Position numbers and translations under genes: made by a program. Shown here piece after piece: positions 1 through 4,991 of a stretch of 5,096 nucleotides of DNA (positions within the stretch are counted from its first letter, which is position 1; each line of letters opens with the position of its first letter). The stretch is from Methanobrevibacter sp. (GTDB taxonomy: Archaea > Methanobacteriota > Methanobacteria > Methanobacteriales > Methanobacteriaceae): contig WRMT01000218.1 in assembly GCA_009777005.1 (NCBI GenBank), positions 1 to 5,096 of the forward strand, given 5' to 3'. The notes under the pieces are model-generated. The model made no database searches. It saw only the letters and a program-made list of their open reading frames with translations, and had not been told where the DNA came from.

Positions 1-1
1 A

Positions 2-31
2 AAATCATTTTAATTAAATTTAAAATGATTT
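2..31. repeat. Perfect 11-bp inverted repeat (hairpin) upstream of queC
   Basis: AAATCATTTTA (2-12) is repeated as its exact reverse complement at 21-31 around an 8-base loop. A T6 run follows at 54-59. It may be the 3' end of a gene lying left of the window or an operator for queC. The sequence alone does not decide between these. Confidence 0.45.
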
Positions 32-52
32 AAGAGATTATTATTTAAAAAT

Positions 53-66
53 ATTTTTTATAAATG
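53..66 (+). promoter_or_regulatory. Candidate archaeal TATA box for queC
   Basis: The stretch TTTTTTATAAATG resembles the archaeal TATA element. A second candidate, GATATAATAA, lies at about 73-82. Either would give a leader of roughly 70-90 bases before the queC start. In DNA this AT-rich such matches arise easily, so the call is weak. Confidence 0.3.
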
Positions 67-160
67 TTAAATGATATAATAACATACTAAAATGAAATGT
101 TTTATTTAAAATAAGAGGAAATAAAATAAAATTTAATTGTTCTACTACTACCAATAAAAA

Positions 161-167
161 AAGGTGA
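161..167 (+). promoter_or_regulatory. Ribosome binding site that fixes the queC start
   Basis: AAGGTGA matches the archaeal anti-Shine-Dalgarno sequence and is the only good site upstream of the conserved part of queC. It places initiation at the ATT at 172 (4-base gap). No ATG, GTG or TTG in the queC frame lies between the upstream stop TAA at 127-129 and the PP-loop. Confidence 0.6.
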
Positions 168-171
168 AATT

Positions 172-858
172 ATTTCAAACAAACCTAAAGCTATCTCTGT
201 TTTCTCTGGAGGATTGGATTCAACAGTAGCTACTGTAAACTTTTTAAAAACACATAAAATACATGTTTTAACATTTGATTATGGTCAAAAAAGTGTTAAT
301 CAAGAAATCAAATCTTCCAAAGAAATATGTGAAAAATTAGCTATTGAACAGACAATTTTAGACCTTAAATGGTTGGGTGATTTAGGAAATTCTGCTTTAA
401 CAACAGACAACGAGATTCCAAGTTTAGCTATGGATGAACTGGACAATGGCAAAATAACTAAAGATTCAGCAGATAAAGTCTGGGTTCCTGGAAGAAACCT
501 CGTTTTCACTTCAATAGCTACTTCTTTTGCGGAAGCAGAAGGTGCGGAAATAATAATTGTTGGTTGGGATAAGGAAGAAGCAGCTACTTTTCCAGATAAT
601 TCAAAAAAATTTTTAAACAGCTTTAATAAAACAATAGCTATTGGTTCAAAGGATAATATTAAAATTAAAGCCCCACTTATTGACTTTAACAAAAAAGATA
701 TTGTGGAACTTGGGAAAAAATTAAAAGCACCTATGGAGCTTAGCTATTCTTGTTATGAAAGTGAGGATATTCATTGTGGAAGATGTGAATCTTGCCTCCG
801 AAGAAAAAGAGCTTTTATTGAAGCTGGAATTGAAGATAAAACTACTTACATTAAATGA
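172..858 (+). CDS. queC: 7-cyano-7-deazaguanine (preQ0) synthase QueC, apparent ATT start
   Basis: QueC converts 7-carboxy-7-deazaguanine to preQ0 using ATP and ammonia. In Euryarchaeota preQ0 is inserted at G15 of tRNA and becomes archaeosine. Numbered from ATT 172, the protein has 228 residues, close to the family's usual length. It shows the ATP-binding PP-loop SGGLDS (12-17), a VPGRN motif (105-109), and a C-terminal zinc site with Cys194, Cys202, Cys205 and Cys208 in the HCGRCESC context. A start at TTG 214 would cut through the PP-loop and is not credible. ATT 172 follows AAGGTGA at a normal distance and gives an N-terminus reading SNKPKAISVFSGG, as expected for the family. The odd point is the missing standard start codon, which may be genuine AUU initiation, a point mutation or a sequence error. 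The gene stands alone, convergent with the oxidoreductase gene downstream. Function is secure; the exact start is less so. Confidence 0.93.
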   Translation: MSNKPKAISVFSGGLDSTVATVNFLKTHKIHVLTFDYGQKSVNQEIKSSKEICEKLAIEQTILDLKWLGDLGNSALTTDNEIPSLAMDELDNGKITKDSADKVWVPGRNLVFTSIATSFAEAEGAEIIIVGWDKEEAATFPDNSKKFLNSFNKTIAIGSKDNIKIKAPLIDFNKKDIVELGKKLKAPMELSYSCYESEDIHCGRCESCLRRKRAFIEAGIEDKTTYIK

Positions 859-924
859 ACTTAGCTAATAATTATTAATTTCATTGTTGGGATAACTATA
901 TCACTTATATCTGGGAAAAACAAC

Positions 925-936
925 CTTTAATTAAAG
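925..936. repeat. 12-bp perfect palindrome downstream of queC
   Basis: CTTTAATTAAAG is self-complementary and lies 66 bp past the queC stop. T-rich stretches (about 957-997) follow and could end queC transcription, since archaeal termination depends largely on U-tracts. The rest of the 859-1043 spacer shows no gene. Confidence 0.3.
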
Positions 937-1043
937 TGAATTATTTATTATAACTTCTTTCTCAATTTCTTTTTTAATAGAAAAAATCTTTTTATTTTAT
1001 AATATAAATAATATTGAGGATTTATTTTTAAAAATAATTAATT

Positions 1044-1129
1044 AAAATTTAAAAAATAATGAATTAAAAATTAGTCTAATAAAAATTTAAAAAATAATAA
1101 ATTGAAAATTAGTCTAATTAAAATTTAAA
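1044..1129. repeat. 38-bp tandem repeat, about 2.2 copies
   Basis: Unit 1 begins at 1044 and unit 2 at 1082, with a partial third copy from 1120. Units 1 and 2 match at 35 of 37 compared bases (differences at 1061/1099 and 1066/1104), and each ends in TTAGTCTAAT. The array ends 2-3 bp before the stop codon of the minus-strand oxidoreductase gene. Read on that strand, each unit contains a T6 tract, so the array may act as duplicated U-tract terminators. That role is inferred. Confidence 0.8.
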
Positions 1130-1131
1130 GT

Positions 1132-2541
1132 TTAAATAAAATATTTCATAATTTTATAAAATGCATCAGTAGAAGGATGAATTTCAATAAATTCATCAAA
1201 TTTGTCTATATCTTCATTAATTCTCATTAAAAATGATAAATAAGATACGTCACTTACAGAAGAGGGAGAAACAGCATTAATGGAGTCGATTTGATTAGTT
1301 TTCATATTCATTGAAATTTTGGATAATCCTGTGTTTTGAGTTAACACATTCCAAAAGCTTCCAGGTCCAGCAAGGCCAGGAAAACTAATAGTTTCTATTT
1401 CATCATTTGCATTATCGAGATTTGGCTTTTGTTTGTCATCTTCAATGTCTTTATCCTTGTTTGTTTTGTTTTGTTTTGATTTTTGAGTGCTATTCTCAGT
1501 TATTACATTATGATTAGCTATTTTTTCTTTATTTTCACTATTTGAAGTAAAACTCACATCCATATTAAGAGTTAAAGATTGAGGTATATTTTTATATTCT
1601 ACTTTAGTTGGAAAACCTGCTATATTTCGTGCAGCTACTATTCCTTCCATTCTGGCAACAGGAGTTAAATTTAAACCTCCAGTTACATCTCCTGCAGCAT
1701 AAATATTAGAAATGTTTGTTTGCATCATTCTATTCACTTTAATTGAGGAGTCTATGTTTAACTCAACAATATCTTTAACAATTTCTGAGTTTGGAACTCT
1801 ACCAGTAGCTATAAAAGATTGTCCTTCCAATTCATTAGTATTGGTTATAATACTATTTTTTTTAATTTCCAAAACATCTGTATTTTCATAGATATTTATA
1901 TCTTCATACTCCTCTCTTATAACATACTTCCTTATTTCGGAATCTAGTTCTTTTAAAAAGCTGCTGCGAGTAATTATATTCACTTCACTACCGAAAGATG
2001 AAAAAATATTAGAGACTTCTGCAGCTATTATCCCTCCTCCAATAATGTTTATTTTCTCAGGAACTTTATCAATTTCAAGAATATCACTACTTGTAAGTGC
2101 ATGGTTTACCCCTAAAACATCGGGTATAAATGGTCTAGATCCAGTAGCTATTAACAAATTTTCGAAATCATAGCTTTCACCATTAACATAAACACTAGAA
2201 TCATTTATTTCTGCTTCTCCATAGATGATTTTATTATTAACAGATTCATTTTCTTCTTGGTTAATTTTTCGAAGTATTTCCTGTGTTTTCTTTATTTTTC
2301 CTGTTATTTCTCTATAAGATATTTCAATATTCCCTTTCATCACTCCTAAAGATTCATAATGTTTTTTATTATTTAAAAATCTAGCTATATCTGTTAATGC
2401 ACATATAACCATACAACCTTCATTTAAACAAGTCCCAGCTATGTGTTTCTTTTCTATGAGTAAAACTTCTTCTTCTAAGATTCCAAGTTCTAATGCAGCT
2501 AATCTTCCTGCAGGACCAGCTCCAATAATTATATTTGTCAT
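1132..2541 (-). CDS. FAD-dependent NAD(P)-disulfide oxidoreductase (dihydrolipoamide dehydrogenase-like)
   Basis: This is a 469-residue member of the class I pyridine nucleotide-disulfide oxidoreductases, a family that uses FAD and NAD(P)H to cycle a redox cysteine pair. In order it shows the FAD-binding GAGPAG (7-12), the redox motif GTCLNEGC with Cys38 and Cys43, a second nucleotide-binding motif IIGGGIIAAE (166-175), ATGRVPN (245-251) and the FAD-contacting YAAGDVTG (281-288). Three features are odd. The usual IPSK after the second cysteine is MVIC, so the conserved lysine is replaced by Cys47. A Lys/Asn/Asp-rich insert (about 335-383) splits the dimerisation domain. The C-terminal HPSTDAF (455-461) lacks the glutamate of the usual HPTxxE dyad. 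The start is supported by GAGGT seven bases upstream. Methanogens of this type generally lack 2-oxoacid dehydrogenase complexes, so a classical Lpd role is doubtful and the substrate is unknown. Confidence 0.85.
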   Translation of the reverse strand: MTNIIIGAGPAGRLAALELGILEEEVLLIEKKHIAGTCLNEGCMVICALTDIARFLNNKKHYESLGVMKGNIEISYREITGKIKKTQEILRKINQEENESVNNKIIYGEAEINDSSVYVNGESYDFENLLIATGSRPFIPDVLGVNHALTSSDILEIDKVPEKINIIGGGIIAAEVSNIFSSFGSEVNIITRSSFLKELDSEIRKYVIREEYEDINIYENTDVLEIKKNSIITNTNELEGQSFIATGRVPNSEIVKDIVELNIDSSIKVNRMMQTNISNIYAAGDVTGGLNLTPVARMEGIVAARNIAGFPTKVEYKNIPQSLTLNMDVSFTSNSENKEKIANHNVITENSTQKSKQNKTNKDKDIEDDKQKPNLDNANDEIETISFPGLAGPGSFWNVLTQNTGLSKISMNMKTNQIDSINAVSPSSVSDVSYLSFLMRINEDIDKFDEFIEIHPSTDAFYKIMKYFI

Positions 2542-2548
2542 GGATAAA

Positions 2549-2553
2549 ACCTC
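2549..2553 (-). promoter_or_regulatory. Ribosome binding site of the oxidoreductase gene
   Basis: On the minus strand GAGGT precedes the ATG at 2541-2539 with a 7-base gap, which supports the chosen start. Confidence 0.6.
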
Positions 2554-2573
2554 AATAAACCCTTTTTTTTTTG

Positions 2574-2587
2574 ATTTATAAATATTT
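2574..2587 (-). promoter_or_regulatory. Candidate TATA box of the oxidoreductase gene
   Basis: Read on the minus strand, AATATTTATAAATC lies about 33-46 bases before the ATG. This would allow a short leader that still contains the GAGGT site. An A10 tract lies between the box and the ribosome site. Another TATA-like match occurs near 2607-2615, so the choice is uncertain. Confidence 0.35.
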
Positions 2588-2665
2588 TTATTTTACATAT
2601 TATAATTTATAAATGATTTTTTATGTTTTGTTTATTTAGCTATAATTTATTTTATTTAAAATATT

Positions 2666-2809
2666 AATTTTTCATGATTTTTATAAGGTGGAATTTATTT
2701 ATTTTGAAATGTTAATTTTTCATGATTTTTATAAGGTGGAATTTATTTATTTTGAAATGTTAATTTTTCATGATTTTTATAAGGTGGGATTTATTTATTT
2801 TGAAATGTT
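2666..2809. repeat. 48-bp tandem repeat, three copies
   Basis: Units begin at 2666, 2714 and 2762. Copies 1 and 2 are identical; copy 3 differs by one base (GGTGGG for GGTGGA). Degraded partial copies flank the array on both sides. Each unit contains CATGATTTTTATAAGGTGG, with both TATA-like and Shine-Dalgarno-like parts. The period is a multiple of three, so one plus-strand frame stays open across all copies. The array lies between divergent genes, 125 bp from the oxidoreductase start and about 190 bp from the hypC start. Confidence 0.92.
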
Positions 2810-2879
2810 AAATTTACATAATTTTATATAAGTTAAAGTAAAATATTTTGTTATAATATTTAATTTATTCAAAAAATTT

Positions 2880-2918
2880 ATTCAATTGAATATCAATAGC
2901 TGTTTTTATTAGCTATTG
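2880..2918. promoter_or_regulatory. Two adjacent palindromes just upstream of the hypC TATA box
   Basis: ATTCAATTGAAT (2880-2891) is a perfect 12-bp palindrome. Two bases later CAATAGCT (2894-2901) is repeated in inverted form as AGCTATTG (2911-2918) around a 9-base spacer. Both sit directly upstream of TTTATATA, a usual position for activator or regulator binding in archaeal promoters. No known operator is recognised, so the regulatory role is inferred. Confidence 0.45.
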
Positions 2919-2922
2919 GTTG

Positions 2923-2930
2923 TTTATATA
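2923..2930 (+). promoter_or_regulatory. TATA box of hypC
   Basis: TTTATATA is an exact match to the archaeal TATA consensus, about 67 bases before the hypC ATG. Transcription would start near 2950, giving a leader of about 45 bases. Confidence 0.55.
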
Positions 2931-2980
2931 AATATTATTTATTTTATTGACCTTATTATTAGCAATTATTAGATTATTAA

Positions 2981-2986
2981 AAGGAG
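2981..2986 (+). promoter_or_regulatory. Ribosome binding site of hypC
   Basis: AAGGAG lies 10 bases before ATG 2997. A nearer out-of-frame ATG at 2989 is too close to this site and opens only a short frame; the HypC signature shows 2997 is the real start. Confidence 0.65.
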
Positions 2987-2996
2987 ATATGAGTGT

Positions 2997-3266
2997 ATGT
3001 GTATTGCAGCTCCAGCTCAAGTTGTTGAGATTAATAAAGATGAAAAAATAGGATTCGTTGATTTTGGAGGAGTTAAACAACAAATAAAATTAGATCTTGT
3101 AGATGAAATTGAGGTAGGAAAATATGTTCTTGTTCATGCAGGATATGCTATTGAAGTTTTATCTGATCAAGCAGCTAAAGAATCTTTAGAGGCATGGGAT
3201 GAACTTTTAGAAATTTTAGATGAAGAAGATGAAGAACTTTTAGCACAAACAGAAGGCAATAAATAG
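2997..3266 (+). CDS. hypC: [NiFe]-hydrogenase maturation chaperone HypC
   Basis: This is an 89-residue HypC/HupF/HupN-family protein. HypC works with HypD in assembling and delivering the Fe(CN)2CO group of the [NiFe] centre and holds the hydrogenase large subunit precursor during maturation. The family hallmark MCIAAPAQVV is at the N-terminus; Cys2, the residue needed for HypD and precursor binding, is present. The OB-fold-like core runs to about residue 65 and includes the typical HAGYAIEVL (47-55). A strongly acidic C-terminal helix (about 65-84) follows. Length is normal for the family. A likely client set in a hydrogenotrophic methanogen is the F420-reducing, F420-non-reducing and membrane [NiFe] hydrogenases, but none is in the window. 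The gene appears to be transcribed alone, with its own promoter and a strong T-run terminator. Confidence 0.95.
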   Translation: MCIAAPAQVVEINKDEKIGFVDFGGVKQQIKLDLVDEIEVGKYVLVHAGYAIEVLSDQAAKESLEAWDELLEILDEEDEELLAQTEGNK

Positions 3267-3274
3267 CTATTTTG

Positions 3275-3312
3275 AGAAATTTTTTTTTAATTATTTCTGT
3301 TTTTTTTTTTTT
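3275..3312 (+). terminator. hypC terminator: small hairpin with T9 and T13 runs
   Basis: AGAAAT (3275-3280) can pair with ATTTCT (3293-3298). A T9 run lies in the loop and a T13 run (3300-3312) follows one base after the stem. Long U-tracts are the main intrinsic termination signal in archaea, so this is a convincing end for hypC transcription. Confidence 0.65.
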
Positions 3313-3378
3313 AATTCATTTAATTTTTAATTAAAGTTCTTTTAATTACTTAATTTTATAATTATTTTAGAAAAAGCA

Positions 3379-3397
3379 CTATTTATTTTTAAAATAG
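3379..3397. repeat. Small inverted repeat in the hypC downstream spacer
   Basis: CTATTT (3379-3384) is inverted as AAATAG (3392-3397) with a 7-base loop. It may be a second terminator or simply a chance match in AT-rich DNA. Confidence 0.25.
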
Positions 3398-3443
3398 CTA
3401 ATTTTAATTATTTGAGGAATATATCTATTTTATAATTATTATA

Positions 3444-3463
3444 GGTAATTACTGGTCATTACC
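3444..3463. repeat. Inverted repeat GGTAAT-N8-ATTACC
   Basis: GGTAAT (3444-3449) and ATTACC (3458-3463) form a 6-bp GC-containing stem in otherwise nearly pure A+T DNA. Nearby segments give alternative pairings: TTATAGG (3439-3445) with CCTATAA (3474-3480), and ATTATTTG (3407-3414) with CAAATAAT (3463-3470). The spacer 3313-3520 otherwise holds no gene that I can support. Confidence 0.35.
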
Positions 3464-3521
3464 AAATAATCTTCCTATAAATTTTGTTTATTTATAAAAA
3501 TTTTTAATTTTTATAAGTTTA

Positions 3522-3559
3522 GAAAATCGAAGATTTTTCAAAGTTTAAAACGAAGTTTT
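3522..3559. repeat. Two adjacent hairpins with GAA triloops
   Basis: AAAATC-GAA-GATTTT (3523-3537) and AAAAC-GAA-GTTTT (3547-3559) are two short stems, each closed by C-G over a GAA loop. The C-GAA-G triloop is known to make unusually stable small DNA hairpins. Each is followed by extra T residues. They immediately precede the structured element at 3569-3713. Confidence 0.45.
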
Positions 3560-3564
3560 TATTA

Positions 3565-3572
3565 TTTATATA
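3565..3572 (+). promoter_or_regulatory. Candidate TATA box within the gene-free interval
   Basis: TTTATATA is a consensus archaeal TATA element with no protein gene downstream on this strand. Start would be expected near 3590-3597, after the outermost left arm of the 3569-3713 element. A promoted RNA would therefore contain the inner helices but not the full outer stem. Confidence 0.3.
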
Positions 3573-3713
3573 GGAATACTAATTTTAATGAAAGAAGTTT
3601 GCTAATACATATGTACAGGCGAACACCAAATTTTCACCTGAAAATTATCAATTCAGTAGGTATATAGGTATATACTAAGCAAATTTAGTGCTAAAGATTA
3701 GTATTGTACTATA
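3569..3713 (+). ncRNA. Putative structured RNA or MITE-like inverted-repeat element
   Basis: Nested complementary segments suggest a branched fold. TATAG (3569-3573) pairs with CTATA (3709-3713). AATACTAATTTT (3575-3586) pairs over 12 bp with 3694-3705 including one G-U. AAGTTTGCT (3595-3603) pairs with AGCAAATTT (3678-3686) including one G-U. CAGGCGAA (3616-3623) pairs with TTCACCTG (3633-3640) apart from one C-A mismatch, and GTATAT-AGGT-ATATAC (3660-3675) forms a hairpin. The element is richer in G and C than its surroundings. It lies between convergent genes, so it is not an obvious cis-acting leader. G-U pairs favour a plus-strand RNA in two helices, while the third helix fits the minus strand better. 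No known RNA family is recognised. A degraded miniature transposable element is the main alternative. Confidence 0.35.
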
Positions 3714-3762
3714 ATTTTATTATTAGGTTTATCCAAATATTTTAAAAATCAGTTTTTATTTT

Positions 3763-3784
3763 CTATTAATAAATTTATTAGTAG
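3763..3784. repeat. 22-bp near-perfect palindrome beyond the 3' end of the ACT gene
   Basis: 20 of 22 positions are self-complementary, centred on AAATTT, starting CTATTAAT and ending ATTAGTAG. The only mismatched pair can be a G-T wobble. It lies 24 bp past the stop of the minus-strand ACT-domain gene, and on the plus strand a T6 run follows (3797-3802). It may terminate transcription on either strand. Confidence 0.4.
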
Positions 3785-3807
3785 CTATGGGCTTGTTTTT
3801 TGTAAAA

Positions 3808-4311
3808 TTAATAAATAGATACTTTTATTACACCATAAATTTTTAATAGTTCATTTATTAAGTTCCCTTCAACTGGTTCTTCAGTTATTATGGTTAAAGT
3901 AGGATTATCTCCAAGTTCTATGTCACTTGCATAAGCTTGTCGAATACTAATATTTTCTGCTGAGATTAGCTTACTTGCTTCAGCTAATATTCCAGTATTT
4001 TCGTCCCCTACTTCTATTTCAATAAGACCTAATCCTAAATTCTTTGCAATATTTTTAAGAAGTGTTCCTGCAGGAATTATATTTTTAAATATGCTGGACA
4101 GCTGATCGTCTTCTAAAATAGTTTGCACTGTTGACTTAACAGCTCTTCTATCAACATTAGCTGCATTAGCTAATGCAACATCACTTATTTTTAGATTACC
4201 ACAGTAAATCTTTTTATCTTTATCTACTCTTAAACCTAACTCAACCATTTTCCAAGCAACATTTATCCTTGCAGGATATTTTTTAAATTTGTGATTTAAC
4301 CTTTCCCACAT
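3808..4311 (-). CDS. HTH-ACT domain protein, predicted regulator of amino acid metabolism (COG2150-like)
   Basis: The product is 167 residues, starting MWERLNHKFKKYPARINVA. The N-terminal part (about 1-75) contains a likely helix-turn-helix, ISDVALANAANVDRRAVKST (42-61). The C-terminal part (about 97-167) is an ACT domain, a fold that usually binds amino acids as allosteric effectors; its tail PTLTIITEEPVEG and IKVSIY is typical of the methanogen family. The likely role is an amino-acid-sensing DNA-binding regulator, but target genes cannot be told from the window. The longest open frame begins at 4401, inside the tRNA gene, and is rejected. The ATG at 4311 is chosen because the family's conserved start lies there and AGGT (4318-4321) precedes it by six bases. 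The gene follows tRNA-Ile on the same strand by 57 bp and may be co-transcribed with it. Confidence 0.87.
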   Translation of the reverse strand: MWERLNHKFKKYPARINVAWKMVELGLRVDKDKKIYCGNLKISDVALANAANVDRRAVKSTVQTILEDDQLSSIFKNIIPAGTLLKNIAKNLGLGLIEIEVGDENTGILAEASKLISAENISIRQAYASDIELGDNPTLTIITEEPVEGNLINELLKIYGVIKVSIY

Positions 4312-4340
4312 AGTAAAACCTGGTAAAATGAATAAAATAA

Positions 4341-4353
4341 GATATAAAAAAAT
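4341..4353 (-). promoter_or_regulatory. TATA-like element or T-run between tRNA-Ile and the ACT gene
   Basis: On the minus strand the spacer reads TATTTTTTTATATC. This could be a U-tract that ends the tRNA transcript, a TATA box for the ACT gene about 30 bases upstream of its ATG, or both. The two readings cannot be separated from sequence alone. Confidence 0.35.
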
Positions 4354-4368
4354 AATATGTAAAAGAGA

Positions 4369-4443
<75 letters not shown>

Positions 4444-4473
4444 ATATTTCATATGTTATATATTAATAAAATT

Positions 4474-4487
4474 AGCTATATATTTTT
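4474..4487 (-). promoter_or_regulatory. Candidate TATA box of tRNA-Ile
   Basis: On the minus strand AAAAATATATAGC lies about 31-44 bases before the mature tRNA 5' end. This spacing would put the transcription start about 10-15 bases ahead of the tRNA. A second TATA-like run at 4455-4465 is closer than expected. Confidence 0.4.
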
Positions 4488-4548
4488 ATAGAACTATCTT
4501 GTTTTATACAATTATCTTGGGAATAAAATTAGATAGAATAAAAACTAG

Positions 4549-4644
4549 ATTCAAATTTTAGATTTCATCATATATAATCTTTTCGATTATTAAGTGGTTT
4601 AGTACAGATAAATTATCTCTACTATTAAATCTTAAAATTTGAAT
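4549..4644. repeat. Long inverted repeat enclosing two hairpins (structured element)
   Basis: ATTCAAATTTTAGATTT (4549-4565) is inverted at 4627-4644 as a 17-bp match with one bulged base. Inside lie ATAATC-TTTTC-GATTAT (4574-4590) and a second hairpin at 4600-4624, where TAGTA pairs with TACTA and AGAT with ATCT around a C-C mismatch. Together they make a three-way-junction shape. T-rich sequence follows on both sides. It sits 30 bp beyond the 3' end of the minus-strand DUF59 gene and upstream of tRNA-Ile. It may be a bidirectional terminator, a small RNA or a MITE-like insertion; strand and role are unknown. Confidence 0.5.
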
Positions 4645-4673
4645 ATTTTTAACTATTAAAAGTATTATTAAAA

Positions 4674-4961
4674 TTAATTTTTATTAATCATTTCATTTAT
4701 TGAATCCGCCATTACATGACCTTCAACAACAATTTCAGCTTTTGCAATTCCATCAACAGACTCAGCATTAGCTTTTGCATCTGCAGCCATACGAGCTACA
4801 CTCATACATCCGGGATTTGTTGGTTTAATTACAATTTTAGCAGTATCTCCATCGATATCAATACTTTGTACAATACCCATTTCAACAATACTCACACCCA
4901 TGTGTGGGTCGTTAACTTTGGAAACAGCTTCTTTTACATTAATTGCTAAATCATCTGACAT
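4674..4961 (-). CDS. DUF59/MIP18-family protein (PaaD-like, Fe-S cluster assembly associated)
   Basis: The product is a 95-residue single-domain protein of the MIP18/DUF59 family, whose members take part in iron-sulfur cluster assembly or delivery. The family start VNDPHMGVSIVEMGIV (16-31) is clear, followed by the strand with DIDGDTAKIVIKPTNPGC; Cys52 is the conserved cysteine of the family's C-P-like turn, here GCMSV. The usual PPW-containing C-terminal segment of bacterial SufT/PaaD proteins is replaced by EGHVMADSINEM, as in a divergent archaeal subgroup (inferred). The start at 4961 is supported by GAGGA seven bases upstream (4969-4973). The gene stands alone with no suf neighbours in the window, so its client proteins cannot be named. 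Its upstream region is a 21-bp tandem array. Confidence 0.85.
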   Translation of the reverse strand: MSDDLAINVKEAVSKVNDPHMGVSIVEMGIVQSIDIDGDTAKIVIKPTNPGCMSVARMAADAKANAESVDGIAKAEIVVEGHVMADSINEMINKN

Positions 4962-4968
4962 AATAATT

Positions 4969-4973
4969 TCCTC
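4969..4973 (-). promoter_or_regulatory. Ribosome binding site of the DUF59 gene
   Basis: GAGGA on the minus strand precedes the ATG by seven bases and supports the start. Confidence 0.6.
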
Positions 4974-4991
4974 ATTACTTGAGTTAATAAC

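Noticed and set aside
300..692. 130-residue minus-strand open frame inside queC
   Set aside because: It lies wholly antisense to a well-supported gene, and its protein shows no recognisable motif.
214..858. queC starting at TTG 214
   Set aside because: This would begin inside the ATP-binding SGGLDS motif and leave upstream in-frame conserved sequence unexplained.
2666..2809. CRISPR array
   Set aside because: The repeats are directly tandem with no unique spacers and no cas genes nearby. The same holds for the 38-bp and 21-bp arrays.
3616..3660. Fluoride-riboswitch-like pieces on the minus strand (GGTGA...GTTCGCC and CCTACTG)
   Set aside because: The pieces are in the wrong order for the crcB motif, the conserved AUGG loop is missing and no fluoride exporter gene follows.
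3470..3664. Open frame of about 65 codons across the hairpins and structured element
   Set aside because: Its only ATG (3611) leaves 18 codons, there is no ribosome site, and the composition looks like translated AT-rich DNA.
4562..4575. C/D box small RNA (ATGATGA on the minus strand)
   Set aside because: A C-box-like heptamer is present, but no D box CTGA follows at a suitable distance.
4716..4949. 77-residue plus-strand open frame inside the DUF59 gene
   Set aside because: It is an antisense shadow with biased Asn/Ser/Phe/Ile composition and no family match.
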